Source: Acidocella sp. 20-57-95 (GTDB lineage: Bacteria; Pseudomonadota; Alphaproteobacteria; Acetobacterales; Acetobacteraceae). From it: a DNA stretch of 64,000 nt. The stretch spans positions 62,001 through 126,000 of the forward strand of contig NCAT01000006.1 of assembly GCA_002255575.1 (NCBI GenBank), given 5' to 3'. Of the stretch, positions 45,073 through 54,958 are shown piece by piece. Positions within the stretch are counted from its first letter, which is position 1, and each line of letters starts with the position of its first letter. The notes below the pieces were generated by a model, which worked only from the letters and a program-made list of their open reading frames with translations, searched no databases and had not been told where the DNA came from. Both the position numbers and the translations under genes were made by a program.

Positions 45073-46770
45073 ATGACAATGCAGGGGATGCTTTATATTG
45101 CGCTGGTGTTCGCGCTGGTGTTGGGCTGCGCCTTCCCGATGGGACGCTACATGGCCGCAATTTTTGAAGGGCGGATAAAATATCTAGCGCCTATTGAAAA
45201 TGGATTTTACAAATTAGCCGGAGTGGACCCCAAGCGCGAAATGCGCTGGACCGATTATGCCATCACACTTTTACTGCTGAGCGTAATCCATTTTTTATTA
45301 CTGTATGCAATTTTACGGCTGCAATATTATTTACCGATGAATCCGCAAGGCATCGCAGGTATGTCGCCGCGTCTTGCGTTTAATACCGCAGCTAGTTTTG
45401 CCACCAACACAAACTGGCAAGCTTATGCGCCGGAATCGCAAATCTCAAATGGGGCGCAGGTATTCGGCATCGTTGTCCATATGTTCATCTCAGCGGCAGC
45501 GGGTATTGCTGTCGCTGCAGCCGTCATGCGGGCATTTCTGGCGGGTGGAGTGCAAACGATCGGTAATTTCTACGTCGATCTAACGCGCATTACGCTGTAT
45601 TTGCTGATTCCAATTTCCATGATTGCCGCATTACTGCTGGTGATTGCCGGCGCCCCGCAGACATTTGGGGCATTTGTGACGGCGCATACGCTTGATGCGG
45701 GCACACAGACCATCGCGATTGGACCAGTGGCGTTCCAGGAAGCGATCAAAGAATTTGGAACGAATGGCGGTGGGTTTTTCAATGCCAATTCTGCGCACCC
45801 GTTTGAAAACCCCAATGCCTGGACCAACCTGCTGGAAAATTGGCTAGACTTGGTAATCGGCTTTAGCTTGCCGATTTCATTCGGCATTATGCTGAAGGAC
45901 AAAGCCCAAGGCCGGGCTTTGATGTTTGCCATGGCGATAATCCTGGCCCTTGGCTGCATTGGCACATATGCCGCCGAGGCGAGCGGTAACCCATTACATA
46001 TAGCTGCCGGGGTTTCAGCGACAGGCGGTAATATGGAAGGCAAGGATGTGCGCTTCGGTATTCCCGCCTCTGTAACCTTCAACGTATCAGCCACTGGTAC
46101 ATCAACGGGTGCGGTCGATAGCTTCACGGATAGCTATATGCCACTCGGTGGTGCGGTCCCGCTATTCCTGATGCAATTGGGGGAAGTTACACCGGGTGGT
46201 GTCGGCTCAGGCTTTTATACCATCATCGTATTTGCACTACTATCGGTTTTTGTTGCTGGCTTAATGGTGGGGCGAACACCGGAGTATCTCGGCAAAAAAG
46301 TACAGGCCAAAGAGATCAAACTTGCCATGCTCGGCGTGCTGATCCTGACATTGTTCATTCTCGCTGGTGCTGGTTTCTCACTCATGACGAAGTCAGGGCT
46401 TGGCTCACTTGCAAATGCCGGGCCGCATGGGCTTTCTGAGATGCTCTATGCTTGGTCATCAGCCACCGAAAATAACGGCAGCGCATTTGCCGGGCTCTCC
46501 GCTGATACGCCGCTACTGGATTATGGGCTTGGTTCTGCCATGTTGTTTGGCCGCTTTGCTTTCCTGATCCCGGTTCTCGCCATCGCGGGCTCATTGGCCG
46601 CCAAGCCTAAGCTGAGCGCCAGCGCCGGCACGTTCCCAACCACCGGACCACTTTTTATTGGGCTGTTGATCGGTGTGATTATCATTCTGGGTGGGCTGCA
46701 ATATCTGCCAGCCGATACGCTGGGGCCATTGGCTGACCAATATCTGCTCAATGCCAGTAAAACTTTTTAA
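45073..46770 (+). CDS. kdpA: K+-transporting ATPase channel subunit KdpA
   Basis: K+-translocating subunit of the Kdp P-type ATPase, 565 aa with about ten membrane helices arranged as four pore repeats. Filter-like motifs are visible: FNTAASFATNTNWQAY, EFGTNGGGFFNANSAHPFENP and the later MQLGEVTPGGVGSGFY and SSATENNGSAFAG. ATG at 45073 gives MTMQGML; a start two codons later is possible. It is the first large gene of the operon. Confidence 0.97.
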   Translation: MTMQGMLYIALVFALVLGCAFPMGRYMAAIFEGRIKYLAPIENGFYKLAGVDPKREMRWTDYAITLLLLSVIHFLLLYAILRLQYYLPMNPQGIAGMSPRLAFNTAASFATNTNWQAYAPESQISNGAQVFGIVVHMFISAAAGIAVAAAVMRAFLAGGVQTIGNFYVDLTRITLYLLIPISMIAALLLVIAGAPQTFGAFVTAHTLDAGTQTIAIGPVAFQEAIKEFGTNGGGFFNANSAHPFENPNAWTNLLENWLDLVIGFSLPISFGIMLKDKAQGRALMFAMAIILALGCIGTYAAEASGNPLHIAAGVSATGGNMEGKDVRFGIPASVTFNVSATGTSTGAVDSFTDSYMPLGGAVPLFLMQLGEVTPGGVGSGFYTIIVFALLSVFVAGLMVGRTPEYLGKKVQAKEIKLAMLGVLILTLFILAGAGFSLMTKSGLGSLANAGPHGLSEMLYAWSSATENNGSAFAGLSADTPLLDYGLGSAMLFGRFAFLIPVLAIAGSLAAKPKLSASAGTFPTTGPLFIGLLIGVIIILGGLQYLPADTLGPLADQYLLNASKTF

Positions 46771-46782
46771 GGGTAAAATATT

Positions 46783-48822
46783 ATGACAACCGCAAATGCT
46801 GAAATGATCTCGTTGTTCGACAAAAAGATCATCTCCCGCGCCGCTATCGACTCATTTTCCAAACTGAACCCCATTACGCTAGCCCGCAACCCAGTGATTT
46901 TCGTCACCGAAATTGTGGCGGTTGTTACCAGTGTGGTGGGTGTTGAGGATTGCGTCTCTGGTAAACCGGCTGCCTTCCCTATTGTGATCGCGCTATGGCT
47001 GTGGCTGACGGTTCTGTTCGCAACCTTTGCTGAGGCGGTGGCTGAAGGGCGTGGTCGGGCACGGGCTGAAAGTATGAAGCGCGCCCGTTCTGATACCATG
47101 GCCAAGCTGATACTCGACCCGCGCGAGCGCAATATTTTCAAACCAACACCGGCACCAAATTTACGCAAGGGTGATTTGATACTGGTTGAAACCGGCGACA
47201 TTATTGCATCCGATGGCGAGATTATTGAAGGTATCGCCAGCGTCAATGAAAGTGCCATCACCGGTGAGTCTGCACCGGTGGTGCGCGAAGCGGGTGGGGA
47301 TAGATCCGCTGTGACCGGCGGCACGCAAGTAGTCTCGGACTGGTTGGTTGTGCGCATTACGGCGAACCCAGGCGGCACATTCCTCGACCGTATGATTGCC
47401 CTGGTGGAAGGGGCTGAACGGCGTAAAACACCCAATGAGATTGCACTCAATATTTTACTGGCTGGTCTCACACTTATCTTTTTGCTCGCGGTGGTTACAT
47501 TGGTTGGGTTTGGTAGCTACTCACAAACCAATTTCTCCATTCCCGTGCTGGCAGCTTTGTTGGTGTGTTTAATTCCCACCACCATCGGCGGGTTGCTGTC
47601 AGCGATTGGTATTGCCGGCATGGACCGGCTGATCCGCTTTAACGTTGTGGCCACATCCGGCCGTGCCGTTGAAGCCGCTGGCGATGTTGATGCACTTTTG
47701 CTGGATAAAACCGGGACAATCACATTTGGTAATCGCATGGCAGCGGGATTTTACCCGGTGGCTGGTGTGGCTGAACGTGACTTGGCAGAAGCCTGCACCA
47801 TTGCCAGCATCGGTGATGAAACACCGGAGGGCCGGTCGATTATCGCACTGGCACGCGATCGTTATCAGATTATGCCCACCGCCCCGAGCGATGCGAACTT
47901 CATTCCGTTTAGCGCCAATACGCGGATGTCCGGTTTGGATTTTGCGGGCCAGCAATATCGAAAAGGTGCGGTGGAGTCTGTAATGAAGTTTTATAATCTC
48001 ACGCCAGATGCCGTATTCAATGAAACGGTAAACCGTCTTGGCCGGGCCGGTTCCACACCCTTGGCGGTGACTGCGAATGGCCGCTTAATGGGTGTGATTG
48101 AATTGAAAGACATTGTGAAACCTGGCATCCGGGAGCGTTTTGCAGCACTCCGGCAAATGGGTATCCGCACCGTGATGGTGACAGGTGATAACCGCGTGAC
48201 GGCGGCTGCCATTGCGGCGGAAGCGGGGGTTGATGATTTCATCGCGGAAGCCACGCCGCAGGATAAGCTTGATTATATCCGTAAAGTGCAAGCGCAAGGA
48301 CGACTTGTTGCCATGTGCGGCGATGGCACCAACGACGCCCCTGCCCTGGCGCAAGCTGATGTCGGTGTGGCGATGCAAACCGGCACGCAGGCTGCACGAG
48401 AAGCTGGTAATATGGTGGATTTGGATAGTGACCCAACCAAGCTGATCGAGATTGTTGAAATTGGCAAGCAGCTTCTAATTACACGTGGCGCGCTGACCAC
48501 GTTTTCCATCGCCAATGATATCTCGAAATATTTCGCGATTTTGCCAGCGATTTTCGTGGCCACATACCCGCAGTTGCAAGCGCTCAATGTTATGCAGCTG
48601 AAAACGCCAGAGAGTGCAATCCTCTCGGCCGTGATTTTCAATGCACTGATCATTGTCGTGCTGGTGCCCTTGGCTCTACGCGGTGTGCAATTTCGCCCCA
48701 TTGGGGCCGCCGCCTTGCTGCGCCGTAACCTGCTGATTTATGGGCTGGGCGGCATTGTAGCGCCATTCGTCGGCATCAAAGCCATCGACATGATCCTTGG
48801 CGTTTTCCATATTTTCTCTTGA
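46783..48822 (+). CDS. kdpB: K+-transporting ATPase catalytic subunit KdpB
   Basis: ATP-hydrolysing P-type ATPase subunit, 679 aa. It has the actuator motif ITGESAPV, the phosphorylation site [13 protein letters not shown], the nucleotide-domain sequence [12 protein letters not shown], and the hinge [19 protein letters not shown]. Seven membrane helices can be counted. The gene is 12 bases after kdpA and overlaps none of its neighbours once kdpC is started at 48834. Confidence 0.97.
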   Translation: MTTANAEMISLFDKKIISRAAIDSFSKLNPITLARNPVIFVTEIVAVVTSVVGVEDCVSGKPAAFPIVIALWLWLTVLFATFAEAVAEGRGRARAESMKRARSDTMAKLILDPRERNIFKPTPAPNLRKGDLILVETGDIIASDGEIIEGIASVNESAITGESAPVVREAGGDRSAVTGGTQVVSDWLVVRITANPGGTFLDRMIALVEGAERRKTPNEIALNILLAGLTLIFLLAVVTLVGFGSYSQTNFSIPVLAALLVCLIPTTIGGLLSAIGIAGMDRLIRFNVVATSGRAVEAAGDVDALLLDKTGTITFGNRMAAGFYPVAGVAERDLAEACTIASIGDETPEGRSIIALARDRYQIMPTAPSDANFIPFSANTRMSGLDFAGQQYRKGAVESVMKFYNLTPDAVFNETVNRLGRAGSTPLAVTANGRLMGVIELKDIVKPGIRERFAALRQMGIRTVMVTGDNRVTAAAIAAEAGVDDFIAEATPQDKLDYIRKVQAQGRLVAMCGDGTNDAPALAQADVGVAMQTGTQAAREAGNMVDLDSDPTKLIEIVEIGKQLLITRGALTTFSIANDISKYFAILPAIFVATYPQLQALNVMQLKTPESAILSAVIFNALIIVVLVPLALRGVQFRPIGAAALLRRNLLIYGLGGIVAPFVGIKAIDMILGVFHIFS

Positions 48823-48833
48823 TCGGAACAACC

Positions 48834-49439
48834 ATGTCTATCGCACGCGAAATTCGCCCGGCTATATCGTTGGTCGTGCTTTTCACTCTTCTTACTGGTT
48901 TTATTTTGCCAGAAGCGTTTACCGGGGCGGTGCAGCTAGCACTGCCGTCGCAAGCCAATGGCAGCTTGCTCACGCTCAATGGTCAGGTGGTAGGGTCAGC
49001 CATCATTGGCCAGAATTTTACCTCGGCAAAATATTTCCAGCCCCGCCCTTCGGCACTTACCGGTACTGATGCCAAGGGTAATAATATAAACACGCCTTAT
49101 GATGCCAGTGAATCAGGCGCCTCTAATATGGGGCCGGCCAGTGCATCGTTACTGCAGAGCGTGCAGCAACGGGTCGCTTCCTACCAAAAAGCCTTCGGCC
49201 CCGGCCCAGTTCCGGCAGATGCCGCAACGGCGTCCGGCTCAGGGCTTGACCCTGATATATCGCGCGCCAACGCACTGCGCCAAGCCCCTGCAGTGGCCGC
49301 GGCCCGCCATTTGGACCCAGCAAAGGTGATGAACCTTGTTAACCAAATGGCCCATCGTTCGTTTTTGGGGGTCGTTGGCACCGACCATGTGAATGTGCTG
49401 AAACTGAACCTTGCCCTGGATGCCTTAAGCGCGCGATAA
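48834..49439 (+). CDS. kdpC: K+-transporting ATPase subunit KdpC
   Basis: Accessory subunit with one N-terminal helix and a periplasmic domain, thought to aid K+ or ATP affinity. From ATG at 48834 it is 201 aa: REIRPAISLVVLFTLLTGF, GSAIIGQNFTSAKYFQPRPSA, ASGSGLDPDISRANALRQAP and NLALDALSAR, all KdpC signatures. An upstream TTG at 48819 overlaps the kdpB stop but is less likely. kdpD follows after 9 bases. Confidence 0.95.
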   Translation: MSIAREIRPAISLVVLFTLLTGFILPEAFTGAVQLALPSQANGSLLTLNGQVVGSAIIGQNFTSAKYFQPRPSALTGTDAKGNNINTPYDASESGASNMGPASASLLQSVQQRVASYQKAFGPGPVPADAATASGSGLDPDISRANALRQAPAVAAARHLDPAKVMNLVNQMAHRSFLGVVGTDHVNVLKLNLALDALSAR

Positions 49440-49448
49440 ACATGCAGC

Positions 49449-52082
49449 ATGGCGTCTGATAAATACGAGTCTAGACCTGACCCGGTCGCGCTGCTCGCGG
49501 ATCTCGAACGTGCGCAGCGCGGTCGGCTGAAGATATTCTTGGGTGCTGCCCCGGGTGTCGGCAAAACCTGGGAGATGCTTGTTGCGGCCAACCATAAACA
49601 TGAAGCCGGGATGGATGTTGTTGTTGGGTTGATCGAGACCCATGGCCGGGCCGGAACGGCTGAAGAGATTGGCCCGTTGGAAATATTGCCGCGCATAAAA
49701 ATTCCTTATCGCGGCCAGATATTAGAAGAATTTGACCTGGACGGTGCCTTGCAGCGCCGGCCAGCTTTATTATTGGTTGATGAGTTGGCCCATACCAACG
49801 CCCCAGGATTACGCCACCATAAACGCTGGCAGGATGTACAGGAAATTCTTGCGGCTGGGATTGATGTCTGGACAACGCTCAATGTTCAGCATTTAGAAAG
49901 TTTGAATGACCCGGTCGCCCGCATCACCGGCGTACGGGTTGCCGAAACCATCCCAGACACAGTGATGGATTTGGCTAATGAAATTGAGCTTATTGACCTT
50001 ACACCCACCGAACTACGCACCAGGCTGGCGGACGGCAAAATCTATCAGCCTGATCTGGCTAATCGCGCGCTGGATGGCTTTTTCCGCGAAGGTAACTTAG
50101 GCGCGCTGCGTGAAATGGCGCTGCGGCGCGTAGCGCAGCGGGTCGATAAAGACGTTACATCCTACATGCGCGCCCGCGCCATTCCCGGCCCGTGGCCTGC
50201 CAGCGAAAAGGTTCTGGCCCTCGTTGGGCCGGATGCCTCTGCCGTGAATGTTGTGCGGCACGCAGCAAGATTGGCGGACACGTTGCGGGCGCCCTTGGTG
50301 GTGTTTCATGCCGAGCGACCTGATGAACATAATAACGCCCAACAGGCGCTCGATCTTGCCGTGCAATTAGGTGCAACAGTTGAATCGACGACGATGTCGG
50401 ACATTGTCGATACCGCGCTTGATTATGCCACGAAACATAATATCACCCATATTGTGGTTGGCCGTGGGGAGCAGCACCCATGGTGGCGTCGCATCGGTCG
50501 GCGTCGGCTAGGCGAGGTTCTAACCAGACAAGCCAGCGCGTTTACACTGCATTTTGTACCGGTGCCGGCAGCGTTGCCGTTCCGGGCTAAACGCGCAGCA
50601 CCGCCGGTGCAGTTTCAATCTTACCTGATCGTCGCAGCCATTCTCGGCTGTGTTACGCTCAGCGGCATCGGCTTGCGGGCACTATTACCACAAGAAGCGA
50701 TGGGGTTGATTTTTACCGCCGTTATCGCTGGTGCCGCCAGCATCTATGGCCGCAATCTCGGGTTGGCAACAGCGGTTGCTGCGTTCCTGTTATGGAACTT
50801 TTTCTTCCTGCCGCCAATTTATACGCTGTCAGTGTCCGACCCGCGCGACGTAGTCGCGTTGATCGTGTTCCTGATTGTCGGCATCGTTACCGGCACCTTG
50901 GCGGGGCGCGTGCGCATCGAAGCTCAAACAGCCAGTGCACGGGTGGAAGCGTTGCGCCGAATTTCACGGTTTGGACAATGTTTTTCACGCGCCACCACGC
51001 AACTTGATCTACTGCACGAAACCGCATCGCAAGCGGCCAGTATTACCACAGCGGGGATTGTCATGCTGAGCGAAAACGGTACGCTCGCAATGCCTATCAC
51101 ATCGCCTGCAAATATCACGCTCGATGCTGCGGCTTATGCGGCCGCCACTTGGGCGTTTAAGAATAATATTGAAACAGGCATCGGCACCGCCACATTGCCG
51201 ACTGTGCCGTGGCGATTTATTCCGCTGCGTGCCAACAATAATCCAATTGGCATTTTGGGGGCACTGCCCACCGCCATACCGCCTGAACCGCTGATCCAAA
51301 CCTTGGCGGCCTTGGCAGATCAGGCTGCGATGGCGCTGGAGCGGGTGCGCTTGACGGTGGCCGCGGCCCAGACCGAAGCCCGCGAAGGCAGCCAAAAACT
51401 CCGTACCGCTTTACTCTCCTCCCTCTCGCACGATCTTCGCACACCGCTCACTGCCATCAGAGGCGCGTCTGATACTTTGGCAGCCACTGGTGATGCTTTG
51501 GATGCAGCCACCCGCGCTGATCTGCTCGCCAGCATCGGGCAAAATACCGAACGCATGGTGAAGTTTCTATCCAACATCACGGAGATGGCGCGGGTTGAGA
51601 CAGGCGAAATCAATGCCAAAAAAGAACGACTAAAACTTATCGATGTTATTGAAGCCGCTATTTCACGTGTGGCCGGAGCACTTTATGCTGGTGTGAATAT
51701 GGCCGATGATGCCGCCTACGTGTTAGGCGACGCCGCCTTGCTGGAGCAGATATTGGTGAATTGCATTGATAACGCTGTAAAATACGCGCCGCCCGATAGC
51801 CGGATCGCCATCTCAGCGCAGCGCCAGAATACCAAGGTTATCATCACCATCGCTGATGAAGGCGTTGGCATCCCCGCCGCCGACTTACCACATATATTCG
51901 ACAGTTTTTTCCGCGCCACGCGCGGCGACCGGGTGGCGCCTGGCACCGGCCTCGGGCTCGCCATCGCAAAATCCTTTACCGAAGCCATGGGCGGCAAAAT
52001 CTCGGCACGCAGCCCCCGGCTTGATCTACCGGCCGACGGCCTGCCTGGTACCATTATCAGCATCGAACTGCCCGCCGCATGA
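49449..52082 (+). CDS. kdpD: Osmosensitive K+ channel histidine kinase KdpD
   Basis: Membrane sensor kinase that reports K+ limitation or turgor. The 877-aa protein has the N-terminal KdpD domain (Walker A GAAPGVGKTWEM at about residue 32), LVDELAHTNAPG, a USP-like domain, four short membrane helices (about residues 395-490), a GAF-like region, HisKA with SHDLRTPLTAIRG (His near residue 660) and HATPase_c (NCIDNAVKYAP, GTGLGLAI). Its stop overlaps kdpE by 4 bases. Confidence 0.97.
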   Translation: MASDKYESRPDPVALLADLERAQRGRLKIFLGAAPGVGKTWEMLVAANHKHEAGMDVVVGLIETHGRAGTAEEIGPLEILPRIKIPYRGQILEEFDLDGALQRRPALLLVDELAHTNAPGLRHHKRWQDVQEILAAGIDVWTTLNVQHLESLNDPVARITGVRVAETIPDTVMDLANEIELIDLTPTELRTRLADGKIYQPDLANRALDGFFREGNLGALREMALRRVAQRVDKDVTSYMRARAIPGPWPASEKVLALVGPDASAVNVVRHAARLADTLRAPLVVFHAERPDEHNNAQQALDLAVQLGATVESTTMSDIVDTALDYATKHNITHIVVGRGEQHPWWRRIGRRRLGEVLTRQASAFTLHFVPVPAALPFRAKRAAPPVQFQSYLIVAAILGCVTLSGIGLRALLPQEAMGLIFTAVIAGAASIYGRNLGLATAVAAFLLWNFFFLPPIYTLSVSDPRDVVALIVFLIVGIVTGTLAGRVRIEAQTASARVEALRRISRFGQCFSRATTQLDLLHETASQAASITTAGIVMLSENGTLAMPITSPANITLDAAAYAAATWAFKNNIETGIGTATLPTVPWRFIPLRANNNPIGILGALPTAIPPEPLIQTLAALADQAAMALERVRLTVAAAQTEAREGSQKLRTALLSSLSHDLRTPLTAIRGASDTLAATGDALDAATRADLLASIGQNTERMVKFLSNITEMARVETGEINAKKERLKLIDVIEAAISRVAGALYAGVNMADDAAYVLGDAALLEQILVNCIDNAVKYAPPDSRIAISAQRQNTKVIITIADEGVGIPAADLPHIFDSFFRATRGDRVAPGTGLGLAIAKSFTEAMGGKISARSPRLDLPADGLPGTIISIELPAA

Positions 52083-52777
52083 CACCGACGCGTGGCACAA
52101 TTTTGGTGGTGGATGACGAGCCACAAATTCACCGTTTTCTCAACCCCGCACTTACGGCGTCTAATTATGAGTATCTCCGCGCCGCGCGCGGTGATGAGGC
52201 GCTGCGCTTGGCTGCGGCGCGCGCGCCTGATGCCATTCTGCTCGACCTTGGGCTGCCTGATATGGATGGCCATGAAGTCTTGAAGCGGCTGCGTGAATTT
52301 TCCGATGTACCGGTAATTATTTTATCTGCCCGTGACCGCGAAGGTGAAAAAATTGCAGCACTCGATGCCGGCGCCGATGACTATGTGGAAAAACCATTTG
52401 GACTAGGCGAACTTTTGGCACGGCTGCGCACCGCACTGCGGCACCATCTGCGTAAGGACAACGCTGAAAAGCCGGTGGTGATTGGTGATCTTGTGATCGA
52501 CCCCCTGCAACACACTATTTTGTTAAACAATACCGCCTTACCACTCACCAAGCGCGAACATGCGCTGCTGCTATTGCTGGCCCGTAATCATGGCAGGGTA
52601 CTGACGCACCGGCAGATCCTCACCGCCATTTGGGGAGCGGCGCATACCGAGGATGTGGCGTATCTGCGCGTTTATATTGGCCAGATCAGGCGCAAATTAG
52701 GCCCGGTGGCTTCGGTGTTTATCGTAACCGAACCTGGTGTTGGCTACCGACTCACCGAGCCTGAGGGTCCTGTGTGA
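52079..52777 (+). CDS. kdpE: KdpE response regulator
   Basis: OmpR-type transcription factor that activates kdp. The 232-aa protein has the receiver domain (acidic VDDE, phospho-acceptor Asp56 in LLDLGLPDMDG, Lys105 in EKPFG) and a winged-helix DNA-binding domain (LTKREHALLLLLARNHGRVLT, VYIGQIRRKLG, GVGYRL). Its 3' end overlaps the convergent LysR gene by 26 bases, so antisense interference is possible. Confidence 0.97.
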   Translation: MTPTRGTILVVDDEPQIHRFLNPALTASNYEYLRAARGDEALRLAAARAPDAILLDLGLPDMDGHEVLKRLREFSDVPVIILSARDREGEKIAALDAGADDYVEKPFGLGELLARLRTALRHHLRKDNAEKPVVIGDLVIDPLQHTILLNNTALPLTKREHALLLLLARNHGRVLTHRQILTAIWGAAHTEDVAYLRVYIGQIRRKLGPVASVFIVTEPGVGYRLTEPEGPV

Positions 52778-53648
52778 CAGAGATCATTTGCAGCAATGCG
52801 TCCGCGGCGGGGCTAGCGCTGCGCTCCCGATGCCGAAGCACATGAAAATCTCGCTCTGGCAGAGGAAAATTCACCTGCCGCAATAAACCGGCTTCCAGGC
52901 TTGGTGCCGCGACGGAAGCCGAAATAGCGGTCGCGCCGAGACCAGCTTCGACCGCCGCCCGTACCGCCTCGTTTGACGGTAGTTCCAGCACGACCCGTAA
53001 TTGGCGAGGCGCCACACCAAATGACTGCAGCGCCTCCTCAAACACTGAGCGCGTACCAGAACCGGCTTCACGCAACACCCAATCGCCCCCGGCTAGGTCT
53101 TGCGGGGTCAATACCTTGTGGCCCCAGGAATGTTCAGGTCCGACCACAACCAGCAACTGGTCCCGGGCGACACGCTGGCTGACCAGTGAAGCATCAACAA
53201 TCGAGCCTTCCACAAACCCCAATTCAGCAACGCCTTCATGCACTGCCTGTGCGACCTGCGCGGTGTTGCCGATGCTCAATCTAATCTCGATGTCTGCATA
53301 GCGACGCCGAAAGGCCGCCAGATGGCGTGGTAGCCAGTAGCTGGCGATGGTCTGGCTGGCCTGGACATTTAAGCTGCCGCGCTTCAGCCCGCCAAGTTCC
53401 GCCAACACCAATTCCGCCGCGGCCGCATGCTTGAGGACCGTCCGCGCTTCCGCCAAAAACAAAGTCCCGGCCGCGGTGAGCGTGATGCCGCGACCAACCC
53501 GGTCGAATAATTTAACACCATGTCGCGCTTCCAGCGTAGCAATCGAGGCGCTGACAGCCGATTGTGCAAGATTCAGGGTCTCGGCAGCACGTGTAATGTG
53601 CTGCCGCTCCGCTACAGCGATGAATACCCGAAGCTGTTCCAATGTCAT
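52752..53648 (-). CDS. LysR-type transcriptional regulator
   Basis: A 298-aa LysR regulator: N-terminal HTH (MTLEQLRVFIAVAERQHITRA, AQSAVSASIATLE) and a periplasmic-binding-type effector domain. ATG at 53648 with AAGGG eight bases upstream is preferred over the longer frame. It is divergent from the YeiH-type gene, the same pairing as yeiE-yeiH in other bacteria, so it probably regulates that exporter. Its 3' end overlaps kdpE. Confidence 0.92.
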   Translation of the reverse strand: MTLEQLRVFIAVAERQHITRAAETLNLAQSAVSASIATLEARHGVKLFDRVGRGITLTAAGTLFLAEARTVLKHAAAAELVLAELGGLKRGSLNVQASQTIASYWLPRHLAAFRRRYADIEIRLSIGNTAQVAQAVHEGVAELGFVEGSIVDASLVSQRVARDQLLVVVGPEHSWGHKVLTPQDLAGGDWVLREAGSGTRSVFEEALQSFGVAPRQLRVVLELPSNEAVRAAVEAGLGATAISASVAAPSLEAGLLRQVNFPLPERDFHVLRHRERSASPAADALLQMISVTQDPQAR

Positions 53649-53778
53649 ATTCGTGCCCTTTAGCAACATAGATCATCAAAACAATAAGATTGGTAGCCTT
53701 TAAACCATCGTATAACGCGATTGATTTGACCATGAAATACTTATGTTTTCCCCCGGAAATGCGCCTTAATCACCCTTT

Positions 53779-54813
53779 ATGAAACAAACGCTCCCTTCAT
53801 ACGCATCTCTTCTTCCCGGCATTTTTCTATGTGTGGCGGTCACGGGCTTGGCCAGTTTGCTTCAAATTGTCGAGCAGGATGTGGCTGGGCAGGCTTATTT
53901 GGAAGCTCTGGTACTGGCCATTTTGCTCGGGGTCGCCATCCGTACCGCATGGCGTCCGGGCGCCCTTTGGTCACCGGGTATCCGTTTCAGCGGCAAGTTC
54001 CTGCTGGAAGTAGCGGTAGTGCTGCTTGGCGCTTCGGTGAGCGCACGCACTGTGCTGGCGCTGGGACCTAAATTGCTGTTGGGCATCATGGTGGTGGTGG
54101 CGGTTTCAATTTGTACCAGCTACTTGGTGTGCCGCTTATTAAAACTGCCACAGCGAATGTCGATCTTGGTGGCGTGCGGCAATTCCATTTGCGGTAATTC
54201 GGCCATTGCAGCAGTGGCACCCGTAATTGGCGCGGATGGCGATGACATTGCCTCGTCCATCGCCTTTACCGCCGTGCTTGGCGTAATCGTGGTGCTGTTA
54301 TTGCCATTGCTGGTGCCGGTGCTGCTATTATCACTCACGCAATATGGCGTACTGGCTGGGCTGACCGTGTATGCGGTGCCGCAGGTACTTGCGGCAACCT
54401 TACCGATCGGCGCGTTGAGCAACCAAGTGGGTACGGTGGTAAAGCTGGTGCGGGTACTCATGCTGGGGCCAGTGGTGCTGGTGATTTCATTGCTGACAGC
54501 AGGGCTTCGGGAGGCTGAGAGCACCCAGAAATCAAAATTTCCTAAGCTCAGCCAAATGGTGCCCTGGTTCATTGCGGGGTTTCTGGCCATTTTATTGATC
54601 CGATCGCTGGGCTGGATTCCAACGCCGATAATCGCGCCGATTAAGTATATCGCTGGCTTGCTCACAACAATTTCGATGGCGGCATTAGGACTGGGCGTCG
54701 ATGTGCGGGTGGTGGCAAAAGCCGGCGGCCGGGTGACAGCGGCAGTAACAATTTCACTGATTATTTTGGGGATTATTAGTTTTGGGCTGATTAAAATTAT
54801 GAGGATTGCGTGA
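53779..54813 (+). CDS. YeiH/UPF0324 family putative sulfate exporter
   Basis: A 344-aa protein with about ten membrane helices and the YeiH signatures FSGKFLLEVAVVLLGASVS, LVACGNSICGNSAIAA and PQVLAATLPIGALSNQVGTVVKLVR. Members of this family are annotated as sulfate/anion exporters linked to sulfonate or taurine metabolism; direct evidence is limited. It is divergent from the LysR gene across 130 bases. Confidence 0.9.
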   Translation: MKQTLPSYASLLPGIFLCVAVTGLASLLQIVEQDVAGQAYLEALVLAILLGVAIRTAWRPGALWSPGIRFSGKFLLEVAVVLLGASVSARTVLALGPKLLLGIMVVVAVSICTSYLVCRLLKLPQRMSILVACGNSICGNSAIAAVAPVIGADGDDIASSIAFTAVLGVIVVLLLPLLVPVLLLSLTQYGVLAGLTVYAVPQVLAATLPIGALSNQVGTVVKLVRVLMLGPVVLVISLLTAGLREAESTQKSKFPKLSQMVPWFIAGFLAILLIRSLGWIPTPIIAPIKYIAGLLTTISMAALGLGVDVRVVAKAGGRVTAAVTISLIILGIISFGLIKIMRIA

Positions 54814-54904
54814 AGGCAAATTGGCCGCTCTATAAATAGTCCTCGATGCGGGCTGCGCCTTTGCGGGCATCACCCAACGGCATCATGAATGAGGCGCATA
54901 AATA

Positions 54905-54940
54905 AAAACGGCCCGAAGCATTGCTCCGGGCCGTTTTGTT
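54905..54940. terminator. Bidirectional terminator between yeiH-type gene and aceA
   Basis: An 11-bp stem AAAACGGCCCG/CGGGCCGTTTT with an 11-base loop; both strands have T-rich 3' flanks. It lies 22 bases after the aceA stop and about 90 bases after the exporter stop. Confidence 0.88.
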
Positions 54941-54958
54941 TTAGCTGAGAAACCTCGA

